This document shows, one piece after another, positions 1 to 6,156 of a stretch of DNA of 8,086 nt (positions within the stretch are counted from its first letter, which is position 1; each line of letters opens with the position of its first letter). The stretch is from UBA917 sp964435085 (GTDB taxonomy: Bacteria; Patescibacteriota; Patescibacteriia; Patescibacteriales; Patescibacteriaceae). The stretch is from the NCBI GenBank assembly GCA_964435085.1, contig CAYSXQ010000026.1, positions 1-8,086 of the forward strand, read 5' to 3'. The translations under genes were made by a program, and so were the position numbers. The notes under the pieces were generated by a model. The model was not told where the DNA came from. It saw only the letters and a program-made list of their open reading frames with translations, and ran no database searches.

Positions 1-1
1 T

Positions 2-65
2 TTGGTCGCTAGATATTAAGCACTGTGAGATTACTCATAGTTCTCTAATCTGTCGGCCAGACCAA
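2..65 (+). promoter_or_regulatory. Imperfect long hairpin in the pnp 5' leader
   Basis: Bases 2-65 can fold into one long imperfect stem ending four bases before the pnp region's ATG context. The apical part is strongest: 22-29 pairs with 34-41 over eight pairs, one of them G-U, with the loop ATTA. Shorter helices continue below it: 19-20 with 43-44, 16-18 with 46-48, 11-13 with 49-51. The base is closed by TTGGTC (2-7) with GACCAA (60-65). No U-run follows, so it is not an intrinsic terminator. In E. coli a leader duplex of pnp is cut by RNase III and then used by PNPase to repress itself; a similar role here is inferred. No clear promoter is visible in these 71 bases, so pnp is probably transcribed from upstream of the window. 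Confidence 0.5.
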
Positions 66-71
66 TAATAT

Positions 72-2294
72 ATGTTACAAGCAGAAAAAGTTTTTAGTTG
101 CGATTGGCAAGGTCGAAAATTAAGTATTCAAACTGGTGGTCTTGCTTGGCAGGCTGATTCAGTTTGTGTGGTGCGCTATGGTGATACCGTGGTGCTTGCT
201 ACTGTCTGTGAAGACAAGGAAGGCAATGACTCGATGGGTTATTTTCCGCTCGGTGTCTCTATGGAAGAGCGCCTCTATGCCGCTGGCATCATCAAGGGTT
301 CACAGTGGATGAAGCGTGAGGGTCGTCCATCGGACGAAACGGTACTTGCTGGTCGTATGATTGACCGTTCGATCCGTCCACTGTTTGATCAGACTTCTAA
401 TAAGGCGGTGCAGGTTGTGCTTACGGTGCTTGCTGTCGATAAAGAAAATGATCATGACATTGTGGCTTTGGTGGCGGCTTCTGCGGCGCTGGCTATTTCG
501 AACGTGAATTGGAATGGTCCGATTGCTGGTGTGCGTGTGGGTAAGATTGATGGTCAGATGGTCTTCAATCCAACTTATGAGCAGAGACTCTTGTCACCAA
601 TGGACGTAACTGTGGTGGGTACTGAGTCGAAGATCTTGATGCTGGAAGCTGGTTGCAACGAAAGCACTGAAGAAGAAATTGAAGCAGCGGTGATCGCTGG
701 TATGCGTGAATACAAGCCAGTGCTCGATTTGATTAAACAGATGCAAGCTGAGCTCGGTATTAATAAAACTTTTGTCCTCTCTGATGGTAAATTTAAATTA
801 TCGGAAGCTGAGCAGAAGACTTATGAAGTGGCTGAAAAGTGGCTTGCTGAAAACATTACTAAGATTTTATTTGATAAAGAATATTATACTAAGAAGGAAC
901 GTAAGCTTTCGGTGCGCGCTATCAAGGATGGTCTTAAGAAGCATTTGGCTGAACAAAATCTAGAAGCTCCGCTGCCTAATAACGTCAAAGAAAGATTGGT
1001 CGAAAGTATGACTGACGCTGAGGTGACGAAGGCGATCGTGAATGACAAGCGTCGTGTTGATGGTCGCGCTTTGACTGAAATCAGACAGCTTATTTCTCAA
1101 GTTGGGTTCCTGCCTCGTGTGCACGGCTCTGGACTCTTCAGTCGTGGTGAGACTCAGGTGATGTCGATTGTGACACTGGGACCATCTGGTGACAGACAAT
1201 CTCTCGAAGGTGTGGAAGGTCGTAGTGAGAAGAACTACATGCACCATTATTATTTCCCTGGTTTCTCTGTTGGCGAAGCGAAGGGCAGTCGCGGTGTAGG
1301 TAACCGAGAAATTGGTCATGGGGCGCTCGCTGAAAAAGCTTTGCAGCCGATGTTGCCTGCTAAGGCGGACTTCCCTTACACTATTCGTGTGGTTAGTGAG
1401 ACTTTGAGCTCCAATGGTTCGTCTTCGATGGGCTCGACTTGTGGTTCGACTCTCGCTCTCATGGATGCTGGTGTGCCAATCAAGAAGCCGGTAGCTGGTA
1501 TTGCTATGGGTTTGGCTTCGACTGCCGATCTAGCTAAATGGGAAGTCTTAACTGACTTACAAGACTTAGAAGACGGTGCTGGTGGTATGGACTTTAAGAT
1601 TGCTGGTACTGCTGATGGTATTACGGCTATTCAGCTTGATACTAAGACTCTTGGTCTCTCTCTGGAAATTATTAAAAAGACTCTGACTCAAGGTAAGCAG
1701 GCTCGTCTAGAGATCTTGGAAGTGATGAAACAGGCAATTCCTGCTCCACGTGCTGAGATGTCGCCTTGGGCGCCTCGTATTACTAGCTTCTATATCAATC
1801 CAGAACGTATCCGTGAAGTCATCGGTACTGGCGGTAAGATTATTAACGAAATCATTGCCGCTTGTGAAGTGTCGATTGATATTGAAGATGATGGTCTCGT
1901 CATGATTTGTGGTGTGGACGCTGAGAAGACGAAGAAGGCGGTTGATTGGGTGCAGAGTATTGTGCATGAATTTAAGGCTGGTGAGGTCTTTACTGGTAAA
2001 GTTGTGAGGATGCTCGACTTCGGTGCCTTTGTGTCGCTAACTGGTGGCAAGGATGGTATGGTGCACGTCAGTGAGATGGCACCTTATCGTGTGGCTAGTC
2101 CGGACAAGTTCCTTGATCTCGGTCAGATGGTGACTGTGCGCGTCAAGGAAGTTGATGATCAGGGTCGTATCAATTTGACCATGAAGGGTCAAGTGGAAAA
2201 CGAAGCCTTGTGGAAGGATGAGAAGGGTAAGGGTGACAGACCGGCTACTTCTGATCGTGGTGAACGACCAGCTCGTCGCTTTGAAAGGCGCTAA
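72..2294 (+). CDS. pnp: Polynucleotide phosphorylase (PNPase)
   Basis: PNPase degrades RNA 3' to 5' using phosphate, releasing nucleoside diphosphates, and can also run in reverse. It acts in the cytoplasm, normally as a ring-shaped trimer. The 740-residue product has the full domain set: first RNase PH domain (about 10-230, with KREGRPSDE at 81-89), helical linker, second RNase PH domain from RRVDGR at 327, KH domain (about 573-632, GXXG as IGTGGK), S1 domain (about 634-708, DFGAFV) and a charged Arg/Lys-rich tail. Active-site residues matching E. coli D486, D492 and K494 are D501, D507 and K509, and the GSSS loop is at 449-452. Two motif positions differ from the usual: N411 replaces the first Arg of RREIGHG, and the pore loop FFRR reads WMKR (79-82). 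Length is normal. The ATG at 72 has no Shine-Dalgarno sequence, but the N-terminus fits the family. The gene ends TAA just before a strong terminator. Confidence 0.97.
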   Translation: MLQAEKVFSCDWQGRKLSIQTGGLAWQADSVCVVRYGDTVVLATVCEDKEGNDSMGYFPLGVSMEERLYAAGIIKGSQWMKREGRPSDETVLAGRMIDRSIRPLFDQTSNKAVQVVLTVLAVDKENDHDIVALVAASAALAISNVNWNGPIAGVRVGKIDGQMVFNPTYEQRLLSPMDVTVVGTESKILMLEAGCNESTEEEIEAAVIAGMREYKPVLDLIKQMQAELGINKTFVLSDGKFKLSEAEQKTYEVAEKWLAENITKILFDKEYYTKKERKLSVRAIKDGLKKHLAEQNLEAPLPNNVKERLVESMTDAEVTKAIVNDKRRVDGRALTEIRQLISQVGFLPRVHGSGLFSRGETQVMSIVTLGPSGDRQSLEGVEGRSEKNYMHHYYFPGFSVGEAKGSRGVGNREIGHGALAEKALQPMLPAKADFPYTIRVVSETLSSNGSSSMGSTCGSTLALMDAGVPIKKPVAGIAMGLASTADLAKWEVLTDLQDLEDGAGGMDFKIAGTADGITAIQLDTKTLGLSLEIIKKTLTQGKQARLEILEVMKQAIPAPRAEMSPWAPRITSFYINPERIREVIGTGGKIINEIIAACEVSIDIEDDGLVMICGVDAEKTKKAVDWVQSIVHEFKAGEVFTGKVVRMLDFGAFVSLTGGKDGMVHVSEMAPYRVASPDKFLDLGQMVTVRVKEVDDQGRINLTMKGQVENEALWKDEKGKGDRPATSDRGERPARRFERR

Positions 2295-2314
2295 GCAAAA
2301 TTAAGAGAAAATAA

Positions 2315-2345
2315 AAAGGCCCGTAACATGTAGTTACGGGCCTTT
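2315..2345. terminator. Bidirectional intrinsic terminator between pnp and the convergent gene
   Basis: A perfect 13-bp stem, AAAGGCCCGTAAC (2315-2327) with its complement at 2333-2345, encloses the five-base loop ATGTA. On the + strand it is followed by a T-rich run (TTTGTTTGTTTG); on the - strand the stem is followed by TTTTTATTTT. It sits 20 bases after the pnp stop and 17 bases beyond the stop of the minus-strand gene, so it probably ends transcription from both sides. Confidence 0.93.
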
Positions 2346-2362
2346 GTTTGTTTGAAAATTGT

Positions 2363-3031
2363 TTAGCTTGCCTTATGAATAAGTTGTTCTTCGGGCATTT
2401 GATAGATTTTTTTCTCAAAAGCTTCTTTGGCTTCATCGTCGGTACAAATCTCGACTATTTCATCAGCTGTTAGGAAGCGAGAGGAAACGGCACTACGAAT
2501 AAAGCTGAGGTTTTTGGAAGGGGTGTCGTAATCTTCTAGTACTCTGATTAGATGATTGCCGGAATTGATTAGAAATTGCCAGTTGGGAATTTTTTGAAGA
2601 GCTCTGTATGCTTCTTCAACGACCAAGTACTTGATTTGAACTTTGATAAGTTCATAACAACGCAAAGTTATATCTCTTTGCATTAAATAGTCTTGGCCGA
2701 TATTTTCAAATCTTTCAATAAGAGCTAGTCGACTGAAAATTCTCTCATCTACTTTGGAGTAGTTTAAGACTACAAAGAGGACGGCTGAATCGAGTTCATT
2801 GCCTAAATCTTTGCGAATGGTGGCTAGACATCGACTGCAAGTGATGTGATAGCTTCTAAGCTGTTCGAGGCTGATATCTTCTTTAATTATGGCATCAACT
2901 ACCGTAACTATTGATTTGTAGCGCTCAGGATCGTGTTTATCGTTACCATGAGCTTTGCTGAGTATACCTAGGGCTCGTGTTAGAGCTTCGGCTTTGATTA
3001 TTTTGCTTACGCTGTTTGTAGTAACAGACAT
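2363..3031 (-). CDS. Unknown helical protein, 222 residues
   Basis: I do not recognise this protein. It looks soluble: there is no signal peptide and no convincing membrane segment. Most of the sequence suggests alpha helix, with alternating hydrophobic and charged residues. There are four cysteines, two in a CSRC pair (C65, C68), with C125 and C196 elsewhere; a single CXXC is not enough to claim a zinc site. The C-terminus is acidic (TDDEAKEAFEKK). Evidence that it is a real gene is good: ATG preceded by AAGGGGG four bases upstream, a promoter with a perfect TTGACA, and a terminator just past the TAA stop. It stands alone on the minus strand, between pnp and the comM-like gene, and shares its upstream region with the latter. 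The N-terminal Ser/Thr/Val stretch may be flexible. A helical-repeat or adaptor role is possible but not shown. Confidence 0.88.
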   Translation of the reverse strand: MSVTTNSVSKIIKAEALTRALGILSKAHGNDKHDPERYKSIVTVVDAIIKEDISLEQLRSYHITCSRCLATIRKDLGNELDSAVLFVVLNYSKVDERIFSRLALIERFENIGQDYLMQRDITLRCYELIKVQIKYLVVEEAYRALQKIPNWQFLINSGNHLIRVLEDYDTPSKNLSFIRSAVSSRFLTADEIVEICTDDEAKEAFEKKIYQMPEEQLIHKAS

Positions 3032-3035
3032 AAAA

Positions 3036-3042
3036 CCCCCTT
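3036..3042 (-). promoter_or_regulatory. Ribosome binding site of the unknown minus-strand gene
   Basis: On the minus strand AAGGGGG lies four bases before the ATG at 3031-3029. It is purine-rich and Shine-Dalgarno-like, and fixes this start. Apart from recA, the other genes in the window lack such a site. Confidence 0.7.
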
Positions 3043-3061
3043 AAAAAATTGAATGATTGTT

Positions 3062-3080
3062 AAAGTACTTAGTGTACTTT
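3062..3080 (-). repeat. Inverted repeat AAAGTAC-N5-GTACTTT in the minus-strand leader
   Basis: A perfect 7-bp inverted repeat with a five-base spacer lies in the predicted leader of the unknown minus-strand gene, about 20 bases before its ribosome binding site. It could form a stem-loop in the mRNA or be a DNA operator for a dimeric regulator. It has no T-run on the minus strand that would make it a terminator. The GTAC half-sites recall cyanobacterial LexA boxes, but the spacer is one base too long, so I do not assign a regulator. Confidence 0.6.
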
Positions 3081-3084
3081 CTGT

Positions 3085-3103
3085 ATCTCACTCCTTGCGA
3101 GAT
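3085..3103 (-). promoter_or_regulatory. 5'-terminal stem-loop in the leader of the unknown gene
   Basis: On the minus strand ATCTCGC (3103-3097) pairs with GTGAGAT (3091-3085), seven pairs including one G-U, around the loop AAGGA. The G-U pair exists only in minus-strand RNA; on the plus strand the same position is an A/C mismatch, so the structure favours the minus-strand transcript. The predicted transcription start is near 3104, which places this hairpin at the extreme 5' end of the mRNA. Such hairpins are known to protect some bacterial mRNAs from decay. The loop carries a Shine-Dalgarno-like AAGGA. Confidence 0.5.
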
Positions 3104-3110
3104 GCTTATA

Positions 3111-3139
3111 ATATTATCATTTTTTGCCTCTTTTGTCAA
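3111..3139 (-). promoter_or_regulatory. Sigma-70-type promoter of the unknown minus-strand gene
   Basis: On the minus strand a perfect -35 box TTGACA (3139-3134) is followed after exactly 17 bases by TAATAT (3116-3111), a 4/6 match to the -10 consensus. Overlapping alternatives TATTAT and TATAAG lie a few bases further on but give longer spacers. Predicted start of transcription is about 3104, giving a leader of roughly 73 bases. Confidence 0.7.
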
Positions 3140-3159
3140 TAGTAAAAATAGGCTATAAT
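3133..3159 (+). promoter_or_regulatory. Promoter of the comM-like gene, overlapping its first ATG
   Basis: A perfect -10 box TATAAT lies at 3154-3159, preceded by TTGTCA (3133-3138, 5/6 match) with a short 15-base spacer; a poorer -35 (TTTTGT, 3131-3136) would give 17. The -35 overlaps the minus-strand TTGACA, so two polymerases would compete here. Transcription should start near 3166, so the first ATG (3158) lies inside the -10 box and the second ATG (3167) would be at or next to the mRNA 5' end. Confidence 0.6.
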
Positions 3160-4696
3160 GTCAAATATGTCAGTTAAAATATATAGCGCAGCGGTTTTGG
3201 GTCTGGAAGCGGAGATTGTGGAGGTGGAGGCGGGCTTAGGTGGTGGCCAATTAGGGTCATTTGCCACGGTGGGACTACCAGATATTGCGGTATCGGAGGC
3301 TCGGGAACGGGTCAGAAATGCTATTAAAAACTCTAATATTGATTTTCCGCATGTCAAAGTGACGGTGAATTTGGCGCCAGCTAATATCAAAAAACAAGGC
3401 TCAGGCTATGATTTGCCGATTGCGGTGAGTATTATTGCGGCTTTGGGGAAATTGAAAAATTCGCAGGTGGATTTTGATAAGGCTTTGTTTGTGGGTGAAT
3501 TGGCTCTGGATGGGCGACTGCGCCCGGTAACTGGGGTCTTGTCGATTGCCTTGTCGGCAGCACGGCATGGTTTTGAAAGGCTGTTTGTGCCTAGTGCTAA
3601 TGCTTGCGAGGCGGCCTTGGTTAGTGGCGTTGAGGTGTTGCCACTCGACAATTTGGCACAGTTGATTAAACATTTGTTGGGTCAAGAATTGCTTAGTGCT
3701 GTGATTGCTACTACGCCAGATCTAGTTAATGTGGCGCAACTGATGGATATGGCTAATGTTTGTGGTCAGGAGCAGGCGAAACGAGCTTTGGAGATAGCGG
3801 CGAGCGGGGCGCATAATCTCTTGCTCTCTGGCTCGCCCGGCTCGGGGAAGACGCTGCTTGCTCGGACTTTGCCGTCGATCTTGCCCAACTTAAGTTTAGA
3901 AGAAGCTTTGGAAATAACGAAAATTTATAGTATTGCTGGGTATTTGCCGAGTGGGGAAGCGCTGATCAAGACTCGACCTTTTCGCTCGCCGCATCATACA
4001 GCGTCGGGTGTGGCCTTGGTGGGTGGTGGATCATGGCCAAAGCCGGGGGAGATATCACTGGCACATCGGGGTGTATTGTTCTTAGATGAATTTCCGGAGT
4101 TTTCGCGGGTGGTGCTTGAGAGTCTCAGGCAGCCTCTAGAAGATGGAACGGTGACGGTGTCGCGCGCTGCGGGGAATTTGGTCTTTCCGGCGAAATTTGT
4201 CTTGGTGGCGGCGATGAATCCTTGTCCTTGCGGTTTTCTTAATGACAATGAAAAGTCTTGTGTCTGCACGCAGCGGCAGGTCTTGTCGTATCAACAACGT
4301 ATCTCGGGACCGATCTTGGATCGTTTTGATCTCGCTGTTGAGGTGCCGAGGCTGGAGTTTAAAAAATTGACGACTGAGGATTTGGCGGAGAGTTCGGAGC
4401 TGATCAAAAAGAGAGTGGAGGCAGCGCGAGTGCGGCAGCGGGAGAGATTTAGAGATCTGCCTTGTATTACTAATGGGGAGATGAGCTCGGCGCTAGTTAA
4501 AAAATTCTGTGTTTTGAATTTACAGTCTCGAGAGCTGTTAGAGCAAGCGGTGAGGAGATTGTCTTTGTCGCCGCGGGGCTATTTTCGGATTATTAAGGTG
4601 GCAAGGACGATTGCGGATCTTGAGGGGAGTGAGGAGATTGGCATTGGTCATGTGGCGGAGGCACTGCAGTATAGGCAGAAGCTGCAGAGGACTTAA
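3158..4696 (+). CDS. comM: ComM-like AAA+ ATPase (YifB / Mg-chelatase-like family)
   Basis: ComM of Vibrio is a hexameric helicase that drives branch migration when transformed DNA is integrated by RecA; older databases call the family Mg-chelatase-like. This product has the complete architecture: N-terminal ChlI/Lon-like domain (about 4-170, with FATVGLPD and the NLAPANIKK...GYDLPIA stretch), AAA+ domain with Walker A GSPGSGKT (225-232), the RPFRSPHHT motif, Walker B VLFLDE (306-311), a four-Cys cluster CPCG...CVC (C356, C358, C368, C370) and a C-terminal Mg-chelatase lid domain (about 410-510, LSPRGYFRIIKVARTIADLEG). Length, 503-512 residues, is normal. The start is uncertain: the ATG at 3158 overlaps a perfect -10 box, whereas the ATG at 3167 gives MSVKIYSAAV, which fits the usual family N-terminus and would be leaderless. 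It is not true magnesium chelatase: no partner subunits or chlorophyll genes are present. The next gene has its own promoter. Confidence 0.93.
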   Translation: MSNMSVKIYSAAVLGLEAEIVEVEAGLGGGQLGSFATVGLPDIAVSEARERVRNAIKNSNIDFPHVKVTVNLAPANIKKQGSGYDLPIAVSIIAALGKLKNSQVDFDKALFVGELALDGRLRPVTGVLSIALSAARHGFERLFVPSANACEAALVSGVEVLPLDNLAQLIKHLLGQELLSAVIATTPDLVNVAQLMDMANVCGQEQAKRALEIAASGAHNLLLSGSPGSGKTLLARTLPSILPNLSLEEALEITKIYSIAGYLPSGEALIKTRPFRSPHHTASGVALVGGGSWPKPGEISLAHRGVLFLDEFPEFSRVVLESLRQPLEDGTVTVSRAAGNLVFPAKFVLVAAMNPCPCGFLNDNEKSCVCTQRQVLSYQQRISGPILDRFDLAVEVPRLEFKKLTTEDLAESSELIKKRVEAARVRQRERFRDLPCITNGEMSSALVKKFCVLNLQSRELLEQAVRRLSLSPRGYFRIIKVARTIADLEGSEEIGIGHVAEALQYRQKLQRT

Positions 4697-4710
4697 TTTA
4701 AAATGATTAA

Positions 4711-4739
4711 TTGGTATTTTTACGGTAATAAGCTATAAT
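4711..4739 (+). promoter_or_regulatory. Promoter of the binding lipoprotein-rodZ unit
   Basis: TTGGTA (4711-4716, 4/6) is followed after 17 bases by a perfect TATAAT (4734-4739). Transcription should start near 4746, giving a leader of about a dozen bases with no Shine-Dalgarno sequence before the ATG at 4758. The -10 box and its two preceding bases, GCTATAAT, are identical to those of the comM-like promoter. I see no terminator between the comM-like stop at 4696 and this promoter, so some read-through is possible. Confidence 0.75.
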
Positions 4740-4757
4740 TAAACAAATAAGAAATCT

Positions 4758-6155
4758 ATGAAATATAAATTAATTAGCTTTGCTTTGCTTGCTAGCGTCT
4801 TGATGACGACGGGGGCGTCTTGTACTAAGGGGCCATCGGCGCCAGTGGCGGCCAAGATGCAGCCGGTGACTTTGAATTATTGGCGGGTTTGGGATGGGCC
4901 GGATGATTTTCGGGAAATTATTAATAAATACAAAGCTTTGCATCCGAATGTAACGGTTGTTTATCGTAAATTGCGTATTGAAGAATATGAGTCTGAACTA
5001 CTTAATGCTCTGGCCGAAGATCGGGGGCCGGATATTTTTTCGATTAACGTCAATCAACTTAGGCAGTACAAAAGTAAGCTAGCGCCAATGCCTGCTGAGA
5101 CTAGTATGGTTTATATGGTCGAGCAAGGTACTATTAAGAAGGAATTAGTGCCGGAATTGCGCGTGACGCCAAGTATTCGCAATAATCAGGTACGAGATTT
5201 GTATATTGATACTGTGGGTAAGGATGTGATTTTTGAATATGACAATGTGGCGGCGAAGACTAAGGAGCAGCGAGTTTGGGGTTTGCCATTATATATGGAT
5301 ACGATGGCGACTTTTTATAATAAAGACTTGTTGAATAATGCTGGCATTGCTGAGCTGTCTGATTATTGGGGCAATGACAAATTTAAAAAAGATTTAAAGA
5401 AGCTGACTAAACAAGACGAGCAGGGTAATATTTTGCAGTCGGGTATGGCGCTCGGCACTGGCGCTAACATTGATCGTTCTTATGATGTTTTAGCGGCGTT
5501 GATGATGCAAAACGGAGCAACGATTATTGATGATCAGGGTCGAGTGGCATTTAGAAATATTATTCGTGGTAAGGATTATAATCCTGGTATTGATGCTGCT
5601 AGATTTTATGCTGACTTTGCTGATCCGACTAAGGATGTTTATAGCTGGAATGCTCAGTTGAATAATTCTTTGGAAATGTTTATGCAGGGGCGTCTCGCTG
5701 TGATGTATGGCTATGCTTATATGTTGCCAATTATCAAGGCTCAAGCTCCAAAATTGAACTATAGTGTACGGAAGTTCCCACAAATTGAGGGTTCTTCGGT
5801 GGCAAGTAATGTAGCTGATTATTATGTGGAGGTAGTGTCTAAGAAGAGTAAGTTTAAAGATGAGGCTTGGGACTTTGTCCAATTTGCGACAACTAAGCCA
5901 GATAACGTAAGGTCATATTTGAAGTCGACTAAGAAGCTTGCTGCGATTAGATCAATTATTGATGAGCAGAAGACTGATGAAAATTTGGGTGTATTTGCTG
6001 AGCAGCTTTTTAGTGCCAGAACTTGGTATCGTGGTATTAATTATGCTGAAGCGGTCAAAAGTTTTGTGGGGATGCTTGAAGCCATCACCAAAAACCCAGA
6101 AAATTTTGAACAAGAATTAAAAATAATGGAGGGCCGCTTAAAGCAAACGCTTTAG
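4758..6155 (+). CDS. Extracellular solute-binding lipoprotein, sugar-type (SBP family 1-like)
   Basis: This is probably the substrate-capturing lipoprotein of an ABC importer, anchored outside the cytoplasmic membrane. Residues 1-21 form a signal peptide: MKYK, then a hydrophobic stretch, then TGAS before C22. C22 is the only cysteine in the protein, which supports lipid attachment, although Gly at -3 is not the usual Leu. The mature part matches family 1 (MalE-like) binding proteins: LNYWRVWD near the N-terminus, HPNVTVVY (62-69), GPDIF (90-94), GLPLYMDTMATFYNKD (175-190), and a late segment with SLEMFMQGRLAVMYGY and DEAWDFVQF. Length, 465 residues, is slightly above typical. No permease or ATPase gene is in the window, so the substrate and transporter are unknown. 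It starts a two-gene unit with the RodZ-like gene, which begins one base after its TAG stop. A signalling or envelope role not tied to transport remains possible. Confidence 0.88.
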   Translation: MKYKLISFALLASVLMTTGASCTKGPSAPVAAKMQPVTLNYWRVWDGPDDFREIINKYKALHPNVTVVYRKLRIEEYESELLNALAEDRGPDIFSINVNQLRQYKSKLAPMPAETSMVYMVEQGTIKKELVPELRVTPSIRNNQVRDLYIDTVGKDVIFEYDNVAAKTKEQRVWGLPLYMDTMATFYNKDLLNNAGIAELSDYWGNDKFKKDLKKLTKQDEQGNILQSGMALGTGANIDRSYDVLAALMMQNGATIIDDQGRVAFRNIIRGKDYNPGIDAARFYADFADPTKDVYSWNAQLNNSLEMFMQGRLAVMYGYAYMLPIIKAQAPKLNYSVRKFPQIEGSSVASNVADYYVEVVSKKSKFKDEAWDFVQFATTKPDNVRSYLKSTKKLAAIRSIIDEQKTDENLGVFAEQLFSARTWYRGINYAEAVKSFVGMLEAITKNPENFEQELKIMEGRLKQTL

Positions 6156-6156
6156 T

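Noticed and set aside
1..71. Tail of rpsO or another upstream gene before pnp
   Set aside because: rpsO often precedes pnp, but the frames here stop at once or read as non-protein-like sequence, so no upstream gene end can be claimed.
960..1319. Minus-strand open frame of 119 codons within pnp
   Set aside because: It lies wholly inside the conserved PNPase coding region and has no family features; it is a shadow of the real gene, as are similar frames at 1707-2050, 3401-3685, 5490-5882 and 7416-7721.
3062..3080. Cyanobacterial-type LexA box
   Set aside because: GTAC half-sites look similar, but the spacer is five rather than four and nothing else suggests a cyanobacterial regulator.
3085..3110. 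CIRCE heat-shock (HrcA) operator
   Set aside because: ATCTC-N9-GAGAT has the right nine-base spacer, but the half-sites do not match TTAGCACTC/GAGTGCTAA and no chaperone gene follows.
3158..4696. True magnesium chelatase subunit for chlorophyll synthesis
   Set aside because: The N-terminal Lon-like domain and the CPCG...CVC cluster place it in the ComM/YifB family; no chlorophyll genes are present.
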